Origin: Chlorobiota bacterium
Lineage (GTDB): Bacteria; Bacteroidota; Ignavibacteria; OLB7
Reading direction: 5' to 3'
Length of the DNA stretch: 64,000 nt
NCBI GenBank assembly: GCA_016788565.1
Contig: JAEUSP010000073.1
Location: forward strand, 1 to 64,000
A program made the translations under genes and the position numbers. Every line of letters starts with the position of its first letter. The first letter of the stretch is position 1. The notes below the pieces were generated by a model that worked only from the letters and a program-made list of their open reading frames with translations, did no database searches and was not told the origin of the DNA. Positions 17,020 through 26,065 of the stretch are shown one piece after another.

Positions 17020-17808
17020 CTATCGCGGTTGTTCCAGCATCACGGTTGAGCGTTGGTACGGGATATCCATCTCGGCAAGTGCTTCCAACGTGCCTACCAT
17101 CCGGAACCCAATCCAGCGGCTATCGGCAGACCAGTATGGAGCCTGCACATCCAGCACATTATTGGTGTGGCAGCGCAAGGCATTGGTGCGTAGCTCTAGG
17201 GTCCAAAGGTCGCCTCCCATCACAAAGGCCACATACGTTCCGCTTGGGCTGACTGATGGTTGTTGCGGCGTAGCATAGGTAGCAAGCATTGATCCCGCAT
17301 CATCAATATCAATACCAGAAGCTGATTCTTCAAACATCGCTTCAATGTTGTCGCGGCGTAGCTGTGCGATGAACTTTTTTTGCTTATTGATCGAGGCTTG
17401 CTGGATCGAATCATACCGCACACCGTTCAGAAGCGAAGCGATAGAGGTCCGCTTCTTATTGGTAATGAATAATCCTTGCTGTTGCCCAACAACCCCAGCC
17501 ATCACCAACCGCCCATCGCGGGTCCAGGAGGGGCTGGATAAACCGGGGAAGGCGCGAAGGAACTGCACCGAACAGTTCTTACCGCAACGGAACAGGAGCG
17601 TGCCGTTGGGATAGGTAGAATCGGGATAGCTGCGTGAGATCGTCACCGCGAAATACTTGCCATCGTAGCTGGTAACGCGCGAGCCAATGGAACTGGCCCA
17701 TGCGGGGTCATCAAGAATGGAGTTTGGTGTGGTGGTTGATGTGCTGCTGGCTGTGGCAATCGCAAGTAGGAACAGGCCTATCGTTGCAAAAATCTGTGTG
17801 TGTTTCAT
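17020..17808 (-). CDS. Secreted PD40/WD40-like beta-propeller protein
   Basis: 262 residues. The signal peptide is MKHTQIFATIGLFLLAIATA. The mature protein has repeats of the PD40/TolB-propeller kind, including PSWTRDGRLVMAGV, QPSVSPSGTYVAFVM and APYWSADSRWIGFRM, each with the 'W/S-P-D/S-G' turn. The copy number (about three to four visible) is lower than a full propeller, so it may be partial or dimeric. It is probably periplasmic or outer-membrane associated. The start at 17808 is chosen because the longer frame adds residues before an obvious signal sequence. Confidence 0.75.
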   Translation of the reverse strand: MKHTQIFATIGLFLLAIATASSTSTTTPNSILDDPAWASSIGSRVTSYDGKYFAVTISRSYPDSTYPNGTLLFRCGKNCSVQFLRAFPGLSSPSWTRDGRLVMAGVVGQQQGLFITNKKRTSIASLLNGVRYDSIQQASINKQKKFIAQLRRDNIEAMFEESASGIDIDDAGSMLATYATPQQPSVSPSGTYVAFVMGGDLWTLELRTNALRCHTNNVLDVQAPYWSADSRWIGFRMVGTLEALAEMDIPYQRSTVMLEQPR

Positions 17809-18213
17809 GGTTGTCGCCGTAATCGTTTCGTGTGAATGTTGCATGGTTTCGTTTGGCAATCCGTTCGCAGGCCATTTGCGCGCCGTTGCTCCCTGATTGC
17901 GTGTGCAACATACCCGAAGATGTAGGCCCCACCACTACCACTTTTCTACCACCCCCAATTTCTGGGTTAGAATCTATCCATAGCAGGTCAATATCTCACC
18001 AGCGCTTTTTGCTGAATACTTGAGCGCATCCGCCAGCCACAAACAACGCAGCGCGGCGGCTGCCATGCTGGCGGCCTCCGCGCTGTTGTGCGTACTCTCA
18101 TTTCTACTCGGGACAAATTGCTTTGTGAAAATAGACCGCTCGGCTCCTGCTTTCACCCCGACTAATCGGTATCTGGAATTGGATATTGAGCGGCGGCAGA
18201 GGGGATGATATCC
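17809..18213. other. Gene-free stretch at island left edge
   Basis: About 400 bp with no gene I trust. It carries the left 61-bp hairpin repeat. A 62-residue frame crossing this hairpin encodes an alanine-rich, signal-like peptide, but it arises from the repeat itself. The GC content falls going right into the island. Confidence 0.6.
18041..18101 (-). terminator. 61-bp hairpin repeat, left copy (island boundary)
   Basis: An inverted repeat (CAACGCAGCGCGG against CCGCGCTGTTG, around CATGCTGG) that, read on the minus strand, ends in TTGTTTG. This is terminator-like and correctly placed after the minus-strand gene ending at 18214. It matches 21183-21243 at 56 of 61 positions. The pair directly brackets the AT-rich three-gene island. 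Confidence 0.8.
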
Positions 18214-18897
18214 TTATTGCTGCGGGAACAGCGGCAGCGGTTTAGCGTTGAATAGCTTACGCCAGTTCTCTTCGATGACTACTCCACCAAGCAACTTCTC
18301 CCCTTTTGCTGAATCAACAGTTATGCGCCACTTCAATGGATCATACTTGAGAAATTTTTTTAAGTCATTTAATGATGGCTTTCGCTTGAAATAAGCAAAT
18401 GGTTGTTTGTTGCGGTATTCTATGCCGGGTCTATATTTTTTGAATGGCAGATCTGATAGAGCGCCGCCATTAAATGAGTGGCTATAATTTATGATGGGAT
18501 TATTCGGTGTTGATGCAAGATTTGACACGATCACGAACGACCATTTTTCGATATTGCTTTTTGAATACTTAATCGCATATAATCTACGAGTTAAGGTGTC
18601 ATTGTTCATACGTGATAAAGATTTAATATCTACCGAATACTGTGTTAATAGTATTAAGGATTTTTTGGATCCCTCACAGTATTGTATTACTTGCGTGAAA
18701 TAATCTGCGTATTTCAAAGGAACCGATGAACATTCAGTAAAATTTTCACACAAAGCATTGGAAATATTATCAACAAACAAGTCATCAGCATTGAGTTGAT
18801 GTAAAATCGATCTAGAGTTAACAGGATAAAAAATAAGCATTATTATTAAAAAAACACAATAGCAACGATTGAGAATTTCATTGTCCGTAGATTTCAT
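18214..18897 (-). CDS. AT-rich exported protein of unknown function (island gene 3)
   Basis: 227 residues, not recognised. A hydrophobic N-terminal segment (CYCVFLIIMLIFYPV, about residues 12-26) ends near SRS and looks like a signal peptide or anchor. The rest is mixed charged and polar, with several cysteines early (FTECSS, QYCEG) and a lysine-rich C-terminal half. It begins 2 bp after the stop of the preceding gene, so translation is almost certainly coupled. Codon use is AT-rich compared with the GC-rich neighbours on both sides, consistent with acquisition by transfer. Confidence 0.7.
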   Translation of the reverse strand: MKSTDNEILNRCYCVFLIIMLIFYPVNSRSILHQLNADDLFVDNISNALCENFTECSSVPLKYADYFTQVIQYCEGSKKSLILLTQYSVDIKSLSRMNNDTLTRRLYAIKYSKSNIEKWSFVIVSNLASTPNNPIINYSHSFNGGALSDLPFKKYRPGIEYRNKQPFAYFKRKPSLNDLKKFLKYDPLKWRITVDSAKGEKLLGGVVIEENWRKLFNAKPLPLFPQQ

Positions 18898-18899
18898 TA

Positions 18900-20087
18900 T
18901 TATTTTAATTTATTGTTGATATATTTATCCCGTTTCTTCTTTGCTGCTTTAGTGATTGACCAATCACTAAAGCCTCCTATTTCAGATTCAAAGATAACTT
19001 CTAATCTATCTTTATTATTATGAGATTTTTTGTTGTATTCATCCTTACTAAAAAATACGCCCCATGCTTCGTAAAACAGAACCCATTTGCCTAATGTAAT
19101 ATAGGCATTACCAGTCACTATTTGCCCCATTTTATTCATAATTGAGATGAATTGTTTGTTTGTCATATACCTTCCCGTAATTTGCCCAACAATACCTATA
19201 GCATCAATTATAGCACCGACTTCGTTATTTGTGCTTTTATCGCGGTCTTTGATTGAGCAATAATAAATCATAGCGAACAGTAGTTTTTCTAAATAGTCGA
19301 CAACGCTAGCATCGAAAGACATATCAACCATGATTTCTTTTGTAGATGGATTTATCCATATATCCATATCAATATATTTTGATTGTCCATCAAATCTATT
19401 AGCATCTCCACGATTATCTGGGTCTAAACAGCAAATCTTATTCTCTGCAAATGTTTCCGTCATACATTCCATAAGACCTTTATGTTTTGATAAATCACTG
19501 CGAATAGCTGATGAACGGCGCATAATGCCTTTATAAGCATCCTCTATCTTTTGCTGCTGTTCCTCCGAGCAGCAATTTTTCGTTCCTGCTACTGGCCCTG
19601 CCATGTTAATTTTGCAGCGACAGTATTCTAAAAATGGAAGAGGTTCTTCGATTTCTGAATCTTCATCTGTAGAGAGACCTGATGGCATTATGGGCCCCTC
19701 AGGATTATTAGGATATGGACTTCCTTGAGACGGGTCTAACTTAGAGTCATAGACCCTGCCTCTATACGGAGAAACTGGATCTAAAGGATTTGAAGACCTA
19801 CCATCATCTAACACATCAACAGTCACGCTTCCATCACCATGCCGAATAATGATTATTACCCCTCCGTCGCCTACGTCCGGTGGCAATATGCGCAGAAGTT
19901 CTACTTCTCCTTTCTCTTCCGGTAAAAAAGTTTCTGAAGAAGATGGCGTATGGGTAAATAAACCCAGTCTTGGGCCAAAATTAAATGGCTGGTAATAGTC
20001 GTCGGGTTCCATGATACGTACAAATGGTGTTGAATATGGTTCCAAGAGCGACTCACCATTCTTGGCGATAACGATGCCGTTGTCCAA
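18900..20087 (-). CDS. AT-rich cysteine-containing protein of unknown function (island gene 2)
   Basis: 395 residues from a TTG at 20087. An internal ATG at 20012 would give 370 residues, and the start is not settled. The first 130 residues are acidic and proline/glycine-rich with apparent low order. A cysteine-containing core follows: FLEYCRCK, KNCCSEE, LMECMTE and NKICCLD. The sequence around LEKLLFAMIYYCS has the spacing of helices that carry HExxH in some zincin-like toxin domains, but the metal-binding residues are absent here, so this is at most a weak resemblance. It lies between two other AT-rich genes, the downstream one starting 2 bp after its stop. Confidence 0.65.
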   Translation of the reverse strand: MDNGIVIAKNGESLLEPYSTPFVRIMEPDDYYQPFNFGPRLGLFTHTPSSSETFLPEEKGEVELLRILPPDVGDGGVIIIIRHGDGSVTVDVLDDGRSSNPLDPVSPYRGRVYDSKLDPSQGSPYPNNPEGPIMPSGLSTDEDSEIEEPLPFLEYCRCKINMAGPVAGTKNCCSEEQQQKIEDAYKGIMRRSSAIRSDLSKHKGLMECMTETFAENKICCLDPDNRGDANRFDGQSKYIDMDIWINPSTKEIMVDMSFDASVVDYLEKLLFAMIYYCSIKDRDKSTNNEVGAIIDAIGIVGQITGRYMTNKQFISIMNKMGQIVTGNAYITLGKWVLFYEAWGVFFSKDEYNKKSHNNKDRLEVIFESEIGGFSDWSITKAAKKKRDKYINNKLK

Positions 20088-20131
20088 AATGAATGAGTTG
20101 CTCTTTGTAGCTCGCGTTCTTATTACCCCGC

Positions 20132-20713
20132 TTAAATAACCTTTACCTCCATTTCAAACGCACTCCAATCTCCAGCCGAAGTAATTGCTCGAATCATAAG
20201 CGAGACTTGCGTCTTTTGCTTAAACACTAATCCCAACTGCTGATTACCCGTAAACGCTCCAGCCCAACTAATCACTGGGATTGTTCCTTGTGCATCACCT
20301 CGTGTTCCAGCGTTGTCGCGGAAACTTAGCTGAAGGTCATTGTAGGTGACACCACCGAACGCCAGCGTAATTAAATTTTCCCATTGAGTTCCTGCCCGTG
20401 CAAAGATCACCTTTTGCAATGGCGGAGCCAACAACGCGCTCTGGTTCCGTAATTCATGGCCAAAATTGAATTGATCCGAATTGTTGATTGCTAACCCGCT
20501 GTCGGTTGCTAACGCAGCCACTAATGGTTCGCCGCTGTATCCAATACCAGCCGCAGTCCAAGCCACAGGCGGCGTGTTGAAGCTGGTGCTGTTCAAAAAT
20601 GTTCCCACTGTTCCTCCTAACCGAGCCATTGCTACAAGGTCAAGAATATCTGCGGGCATCTGGTGTGCCCAATCGTACCAAGAATTGATGGGGTCGTTGC
20701 AGCCGCATCCCAT
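20132..20713 (-). CDS. Small protein of unknown function (island gene 1)
   Basis: 193 residues, not recognised. It begins MGCGCNDPINSWYDW and contains no signal peptide. The middle is glycine/alanine-rich with alternating hydrophobic residues, and the end reads like beta-strands (QVSLMIRAI, SAFEMEVKVI), giving the look of a structural or binding protein. It has a strong Shine-Dalgarno (AGGAGG, 8 nt before ATG), unusual in this window. It is the first gene of the AT-rich group, and the start of the next gene lies 44 bp beyond its stop. Confidence 0.65.
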   Translation of the reverse strand: MGCGCNDPINSWYDWAHQMPADILDLVAMARLGGTVGTFLNSTSFNTPPVAWTAAGIGYSGEPLVAALATDSGLAINNSDQFNFGHELRNQSALLAPPLQKVIFARAGTQWENLITLAFGGVTYNDLQLSFRDNAGTRGDAQGTIPVISWAGAFTGNQQLGLVFKQKTQVSLMIRAITSAGDWSAFEMEVKVI

Positions 20714-20721
20714 AGTGCTAT

Positions 20722-20727
20722 CCTCCT
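20722..20727 (-). promoter_or_regulatory. Strong Shine-Dalgarno of island gene 1
   Basis: AGGAGG on the minus strand, 8 nt from the ATG at 20713. It is notable because most neighbouring genes have no evident ribosome binding site. Confidence 0.75.
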
Positions 20728-21019
20728 ATCAGGTTGTAGAACGTGTGACTGACGTGCATAGGCTTCCAGTGACGCTACTCAAATGCTCGCCTACATGAAA
20801 TGAACAGTGCAATGATATGCTGAAGGCCTATAGAAGTACAAGCCATACAATAAGTGCTTGACTTAGGGGGGAGGGGGAGATGTTAAGTTACGTGGCTTTG
20901 ATGCACTAAAATTCGGAACACTTCAATTTCGGTGGCCCAGGCTTGTTCCAACCCATTTTCCCCGACAACGGGTAGCGGTTCCTAAACTCCATCACAGATC
21001 ACGCAGGTTTCTCGCAAAC

Positions 21020-21135
21020 TATACTCGGCGCAAATTGGTTTGCGAAACTCTACTCGGCTAGGTTCGCTATGGATTCCCGCTTTCGCGGGAATGACAGTGA
21101 TTGAGTTTTTCGCAAACCACTCTGTTTGGAGTATA
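21020..21135. repeat. 116-bp palindromic element, copy 2
   Basis: Same length and same arms as the copy at 3000-3115: it begins TATACTC, ends GAGTATA, and has the GGTTTGCGAAA/TTTCGCAAACC inner arms and the central ATTCCCGCTTTCGCGGGAAT hairpin. It sits just outside the AT-rich island, 48 bp from the right hairpin repeat. The two copies differ at scattered positions in the arms and loops. Confidence 0.85.
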
Positions 21136-21182
21136 CCTTACTCCAAGCATCACCAGCCGCCAAACACAATTACCCCCTCACA

Positions 21183-21243
21183 AAACAACGCAGCGCGGCG
21201 GCCACCTTGCTGGCGGCCACCGCGCTGTTGTGGGTACTCTCAT
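21183..21243 (-). terminator. 61-bp hairpin repeat, right copy (terminator of subtilase gene)
   Basis: Read on the minus strand: ACAACAGCGCGGTGGCCGCC, a short loop, the complementary arm, then GTTGTTTTG. It is placed 35 bp after the stop of the subtilisin-like gene, so it should terminate that transcript. It is 56/61 identical to the left copy at 18041-18101. Confidence 0.85.
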
Positions 21244-21277
21244 CTCCCCCCCGAAATCGTAGCTAATGTTGCGCTGC

Positions 21278-24223
21278 TTACCGCACCACCATCAGCCGCT
21301 TGGTTAGCCGCTTGTTGTCGGCGATTGCTTCCACCATGTAGGCTCCGGTTGGCAAGCCTTCGGTTGGCAATATCGCGCTGTTGTTTGCGGACACGGTTGC
21401 CTGGGTGGCGTAAGCGACCCCGCCGCTGGCATCATACACAACCAACCGAACACTGCTTCCCGAAGGAACGCCACGGAAGCCGATGGTGGTGCTGCTGTTG
21501 GCGGGGTTTGGATAGAGTTGGATAGCCCCCGCCGCAGCATCCCCCGATTCCCCGATAACAGGTTTTGCCATTGGGGTTGGCACACCATCGCCGTTGGTTT
21601 GGTACGGCGTTGCTTTGGTGGTGGCAATGATGGTGAACGGCTCGGTGTCGCTGTAGGTGATGTTCGGGTCGTTTACCCACACCTGCACGAAGTAGTTGTA
21701 GTTGGCAAAGTCGGCGTTGTTCACTTTCGTGGTCACTGTGCCGTTGTTGGTGATGGTGGTGTTCGGCACCGCGCTCACCGTTCCGCCGTTGATTGGCTGG
21801 CGGTAGAGCGTCAGCTTGAACGGCTTGGAGTGCTCGTAGAATGTCACCTGCAAGTTCTTGAAGCCGCTGGGGTTGTAGATCAGGAACCAATCCTCCTTAT
21901 CCCCCTTGCAGAGCATCCCATCGGCGTAATCCCCCGTGCGGATTTTCCGTGCATCCAGTGCGTTGTTGTTTGGTTCGTAGCTGCCGCAGTCGCTTAGGGT
22001 CCAGAAGCTGGCTCCGTCGCTGTAATCGCTCAGCAGGTTGTTGGCGTACTTGGTTCGCACATACACGGCGTAGTATTGGTCGGGATAGAGGCTGGTTAGC
22101 GTGGTGGAGGTTCCGTTCACCACTTCGCTTTTCCAGCCCCCCAACACGGTGTTGTCGCCGGCAATCCGCGCCCACTGTACTTCGTACTGGGTTGCGCCGC
22201 TTACTGCGGTCCAGTTCACAACACCGCTGGTGGTTTTCTGCTGGGTGATCCAGACTTGCTTCGGCTTTACGGGGTCGCTGCCGTAGAACTGCACAACCGT
22301 TGTCCAGGGGCTAACCACCGCGCCGTGCCGCGCCCGCACTTGTGCCTGGTAGGTGGCTGGCTGAAGATTCTCCAGCTTCGCCTCCGTTTTGGAAACGTTG
22401 TTGATTGCGGTCCACTGCTGGCTGCCAATGGCCCGGTACTGAACGTCGTAGTTGGTTGCGCCGGGGGCTGCGTTCCAGGTAACAAACGCGCTGGTGGCCG
22501 CAAGGCTTGCTCCACCTTTTGGGTTGATTCCGTTGGTGGCAACTTTCACGTCGCTGGGTGCAAGCAACACCTCCGATGCGCCGCTAACGCACAGCGCGAA
22601 ATCTTGCTTCCCGCCGCTCAGCGTCCCCTTGTGTTTTATCACCACTTTATAAACAAAACTGAATTGCCCGGGAAGGTAGGTGTTCACCGCTTTGAAGTAT
22701 ATCTGCTCAACATTATCAACCACGTTGTCGGCATAGTTGGCTTCTTCGGCTGGCTTTGTTGGGTCCAGAGTAAATGGGTGATAGACTTTGTTCAGCGCAG
22801 TTTTCCCGTTGTTGAGCACTTCGTACATCCGAATATCCAGATCGTTCACCAGCGTTGGGGTGCGGTTGTTCAAGGTGATGCGCCCACTTGGCCCGGTCAT
22901 CACAATCCCTGCCGGATCGTTCCAAGCGATGGTGGCACGAACAGGCCCGTTGGTGTAGGATTTGATGTAGAACTCATACGTCTCCCCCTGCTTCAACGTC
23001 CCTTGCCGGATGGAGAAACCGTTGTTGGTGGAGTTGAGTTTGATAAGATCAGCGGCGGCCTGCGCCTCCACTTTTCCCCAGCCGGTGCGGTAGTCAGGGC
23101 CGATTTTGTCAATGTCGCGGGCGGTGTGGATCAGCAGCCCGCGCGCGGTTGCGGCGGTGAACGGAGCCACGGGGTTGAACTGCCGCCAGTATTTGCGCAA
23201 CTGAACCAGCGCGCCACTGACGGCCGGGGCAGCATACGATGTGCCGGAAGCTGTTGTGTAGCCAAGCAAATTCCCGGGCTTTCCGGAAAGCGGAACATCC
23301 ACACCCAGGGCAACCAGGTCGGGCTTGATTCGCCCGTCGTCGGTTGGGCCGGTGTTGCTGTGCGCCCACAGTTTGTTGGTGGAATCAACGGCCCCAACAA
23401 CAATGGCATTTTTTGAAAGCCCAATGCTGGCCAACACATCCCAACCACCGGAACCTCCATTTGCGGGATGTGGCATATCACCGGTGTTGCTGCTGAACTC
23501 TGTTCCGGCAAGGATGAACGCATACGCGGTATCGCTTGCTGGGGCAATCCCACGCTGGTTGCCAGCCGCCACAACGGGAATTTGTGTGGGCCGTACGAAC
23601 ATCACCGAATCCATCTGGCGGGCAAATTTATCGTAGTAGCCAAAGTGCGGGTCCTCGCGGTCCTTTGTGTTGGGCGATCCATCCAACGTCCCGTTCCAGA
23701 CCCACACCAGCGCCTTGCTTGGCAGCCGCGTTTGCACCCACCCACGGTTGATGCCATAGGAGTGATTGCTGATATACCACCCCCGTTTTCCCGCTTGCTG
23801 GATAAACTGCTGGGGCGATCCGTCGGTGGCGTACATGTCGGTGGAGCTTTGGTTGATGCACCCTTTCCGCATGGCATCCACCCCTTTGCCAACCAACACC
23901 CCCATCACCTGCGTGGGGTGAAGGTCCGCTTTCTGCTCGGCAGGCATGGTTGGCGCAAACGCCCGCGATGCCACATGCTGAAGTTCAGGATGCAGCAGCT
24001 GTGGGTAGTTCTGGAATTCAAACAATCCTACCGTATCCCCTTTCCCATCCAGCTTGTAGGTCCCTCCCCACAGTTTATCCACGCCAATGTAGCGTGCGTA
24101 AATCGGTGCCATTGGTGTTGGCCCCGGCTGCCCTGCGGGGGATTGTGCCAGGGCTGGCAATGCTCCAAACAATGCCGCGCCAACAAGTGCGGCCATCCGG
24201 CGAAGTATCGAAATTGTCTTCAT
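21278..24223 (-). CDS. T9SS-exported subtilisin-family (S8) protease with FnIII domains
   Basis: 981 residues. A signal peptide (about 1-27, ending PALAQ) precedes a peptidase S8 domain, with catalytic-region His in HPTQVMG (about 102), the oxyanion Asn in VVAAGNQRG (about 222) and catalytic Ser in GTSYAAPAVSG (about 329). The position where the family normally has the catalytic Asp reads GDTVGLFEFQNYP, with Glu69 instead of Asp. This may reduce activity, or the true Asp may lie elsewhere. Fibronectin type III modules follow (TSAFVTWNAAPGATNYDVQY and similar), then a T9SS type A sorting domain (AIQLYPNPANSSTTIGF... ending LTKRLMVVR). It is a secreted protease likely bound to the cell surface. 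Confidence 0.92.
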   Translation of the reverse strand: MKTISILRRMAALVGAALFGALPALAQSPAGQPGPTPMAPIYARYIGVDKLWGGTYKLDGKGDTVGLFEFQNYPQLLHPELQHVASRAFAPTMPAEQKADLHPTQVMGVLVGKGVDAMRKGCINQSSTDMYATDGSPQQFIQQAGKRGWYISNHSYGINRGWVQTRLPSKALVWVWNGTLDGSPNTKDREDPHFGYYDKFARQMDSVMFVRPTQIPVVAAGNQRGIAPASDTAYAFILAGTEFSSNTGDMPHPANGGSGGWDVLASIGLSKNAIVVGAVDSTNKLWAHSNTGPTDDGRIKPDLVALGVDVPLSGKPGNLLGYTTASGTSYAAPAVSGALVQLRKYWRQFNPVAPFTAATARGLLIHTARDIDKIGPDYRTGWGKVEAQAAADLIKLNSTNNGFSIRQGTLKQGETYEFYIKSYTNGPVRATIAWNDPAGIVMTGPSGRITLNNRTPTLVNDLDIRMYEVLNNGKTALNKVYHPFTLDPTKPAEEANYADNVVDNVEQIYFKAVNTYLPGQFSFVYKVVIKHKGTLSGGKQDFALCVSGASEVLLAPSDVKVATNGINPKGGASLAATSAFVTWNAAPGATNYDVQYRAIGSQQWTAINNVSKTEAKLENLQPATYQAQVRARHGAVVSPWTTVVQFYGSDPVKPKQVWITQQKTTSGVVNWTAVSGATQYEVQWARIAGDNTVLGGWKSEVVNGTSTTLTSLYPDQYYAVYVRTKYANNLLSDYSDGASFWTLSDCGSYEPNNNALDARKIRTGDYADGMLCKGDKEDWFLIYNPSGFKNLQVTFYEHSKPFKLTLYRQPINGGTVSAVPNTTITNNGTVTTKVNNADFANYNYFVQVWVNDPNITYSDTEPFTIIATTKATPYQTNGDGVPTPMAKPVIGESGDAAAGAIQLYPNPANSSTTIGFRGVPSGSSVRLVVYDASGGVAYATQATVSANNSAILPTEGLPTGAYMVEAIADNKRLTKRLMVVR

Positions 24224-24268
24224 GGTGTGTTGCTTGTTCTGTGTGTTGTGTTCGCCTGTCGGTTTGTT

Positions 24269-26065
24269 CTATTTCACGATCACCACTGTTCGCGTTATCG
24301 TCTTCTTCCCGGCTTGAATCACGCACCAGTAAATGCCAGCCGGAAGCGCGTCGGTTGCTACGGTGGTGCGGGTTGCGCCAGCCTCAATCTTGGTTGCGAT
24401 TACCTCCATTCCCTGTGCCGTGAACAGTGTGATGTTCGCTCCGCTCTCGGCCCCGCTGGCCAGCTCCACCGTTACGATTGCCGAGCTTGGGATTGGATAG
24501 ACCCGAACCTGTTCCGCCGTTGCAACGCTTTCTTCCTCCACCCCCGTTGGCGTGCTGATGTTGGCCGTGAAACTCCACGCGGTTGTTGGCTGGCTTTGGC
24601 CATACTGGTTTGCGGCGCGGACCCGCCACCACTGCTTGGTTCCTTCCGGAAGTGAGTCTAAATACTGGGCCACAGCGTTGGTGGTCAGCTTGCTCTGCTC
24701 GCCGGTGAAATCGCCGCTGTTGGAGAGTTCAACGATGTAGGTTTGCGCGTTGCTTGCGGCCTTCCATTGAAGTTGTACCGGGTTCATCACGCCGGTGGAA
24801 CCATCGGCCGGGGCAACCAACTCCGGCAGCGAAGGAAGCTGCGGCTCGGCAGCTTCGGTGGTAAACCGGAAGGGGCGCGACCACGCGCTGGTTGCGGCTC
24901 CGTTCCGTGCGCGGGCGCGCCAGTGGTAGGTGGTGGCGTTCGGCAATCCGGCAAGCACGGCCCATGCGGTAGTGCTGGTGAGCGTGGTATCCACCGTTTC
25001 AAACGTGGCATCCTTCCCAACTTCCACTTCGTACTCGGTAGCGTCGGGGATGCTGTCCCAAGTCATCGTTACCAACAGTGGCGCGCTGGCGGTTCCGTTT
25101 GGTGGGGTTAGCAGTTGCGGAGCCAACAAGCTGATGGGGGATTCCGGAGCAGTGGTGAACTTGAACACGCCGGACCAATCGCTTTTCACTTCGCCATTAT
25201 CGGCACGGACGCGCCAGTGGTAGGTTTGCCCGGCGGGAAGATTCTCCAGCACGTAGCTGGTGTCGGTAAGGCCGCCGTCGGAGTAGGCAACGCTGGAAAA
25301 TGCTGGGTCGGTGGCAACCTCCATTTCGTAGATCGGCTCCTTTGCGGCCACGTGATGCCAAACCAACATCACCGATTGCGGCTGGTTGGCTTGGCCGTTT
25401 GCCGGGGAAATCAACAGCGGCGCGGCAAGCGGAGCGGGGGCCGGATAGCCAGTGGTGAAAGCCGCATACCGCGACCACGGGGTCGGCGCGGCCGCAGCCG
25501 TTACCCGCACCCGCCAGTAGGTTGTGACCCCATAACCAAGCGTCGGCAACGGGTGAGTGGTCCCCGTAACCGTTGCCGATTGCGCCCCATCAGTGGGGAA
25601 TGCGGGGTCGTTACTCCATTGCACGTCGTAGCCGCCAACCCCGGCCACGCTACTCCATTGCAGCATCACATTGGTGGGCTGGTCGGTCGCGCCATCTTCC
25701 GGGGAAATGGGTTGGGGGATTCCGGTGGCGGCAACGGTGGTGAACGATTGCGTGCTGCTCCAATCGGTGGCCACCCCCGCCGCATCAATCCCGCGAACGT
25801 GCCAGAAGTAGGTGGTGGAGTAGTTCAAATTGGTGGCCTCGGCCGTGGTGGCCTCGGTTGCCAGCAAGTTGTAGAGTTGGGTGAAATCGCTTTTTAGGGC
25901 GATTTCCACCTCGTAGCTCACCGCTGTTTTCAGCGGTCGCCACCCCAACGTCACGTTGATCTGCAGGTCGGTTGCGCCATCGGGCGGCTGGTTTGGTGCT
26001 GGCTGGGCAATGGCCGTCATCGTCATCAGCAGCAAGGCTGCGGCATAGGTTAGTAGTGTTTTCAT
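24269..26065 (-). CDS. T9SS-exported multi-FnIII surface protein
   Basis: 598 residues. After a signal peptide (MKTLLTYAAALLLMTMTAIA) come about five tandem fibronectin type III-like modules, each with a repeated pattern such as PANGQANQPQSVMLVWHHVA and TTYHWRARARNGAATSAWSR. The C-terminus is a T9SS type A sorting domain (VRVYPIPSSAIVTVEL... TRTVVIVK). There is no catalytic domain, so it is probably an adhesin or scaffold. It lies 45 bp upstream of the subtilisin-like gene on the same strand and is probably co-transcribed. Confidence 0.88.
   Translation of the reverse strand: MKTLLTYAAALLLMTMTAIAQPAPNQPPDGATDLQINVTLGWRPLKTAVSYEVEIALKSDFTQLYNLLATEATTAEATNLNYSTTYFWHVRGIDAAGVATDWSSTQSFTTVAATGIPQPISPEDGATDQPTNVMLQWSSVAGVGGYDVQWSNDPAFPTDGAQSATVTGTTHPLPTLGYGVTTYWRVRVTAAAAPTPWSRYAAFTTGYPAPAPLAAPLLISPANGQANQPQSVMLVWHHVAAKEPIYEMEVATDPAFSSVAYSDGGLTDTSYVLENLPAGQTYHWRVRADNGEVKSDWSGVFKFTTAPESPISLLAPQLLTPPNGTASAPLLVTMTWDSIPDATEYEVEVGKDATFETVDTTLTSTTAWAVLAGLPNATTYHWRARARNGAATSAWSRPFRFTTEAAEPQLPSLPELVAPADGSTGVMNPVQLQWKAASNAQTYIVELSNSGDFTGEQSKLTTNAVAQYLDSLPEGTKQWWRVRAANQYGQSQPTTAWSFTANISTPTGVEEESVATAEQVRVYPIPSSAIVTVELASGAESGANITLFTAQGMEVIATKIEAGATRTTVATDALPAGIYWCVIQAGKKTITRTVVIVK

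Larger units (their letters stand above)
20714..21277. other. Gene-free stretch at island right edge
   Basis: About 560 bp. It contains the second 116-bp palindromic element and the second 61-bp hairpin repeat. The left third, 20714-21019, is probably the promoter region of the island genes, but I see no convincing promoter hexamers. Confidence 0.65.

Noticed and set aside
18020-18208. 62-residue frame with a signal-like peptide
   Set aside because: It is formed mostly by the 61-bp hairpin repeat and has no coding support.
22256-23416. 386-residue plus-strand reading frame
   Set aside because: Antisense to the subtilisin-like gene, which has clear motifs.
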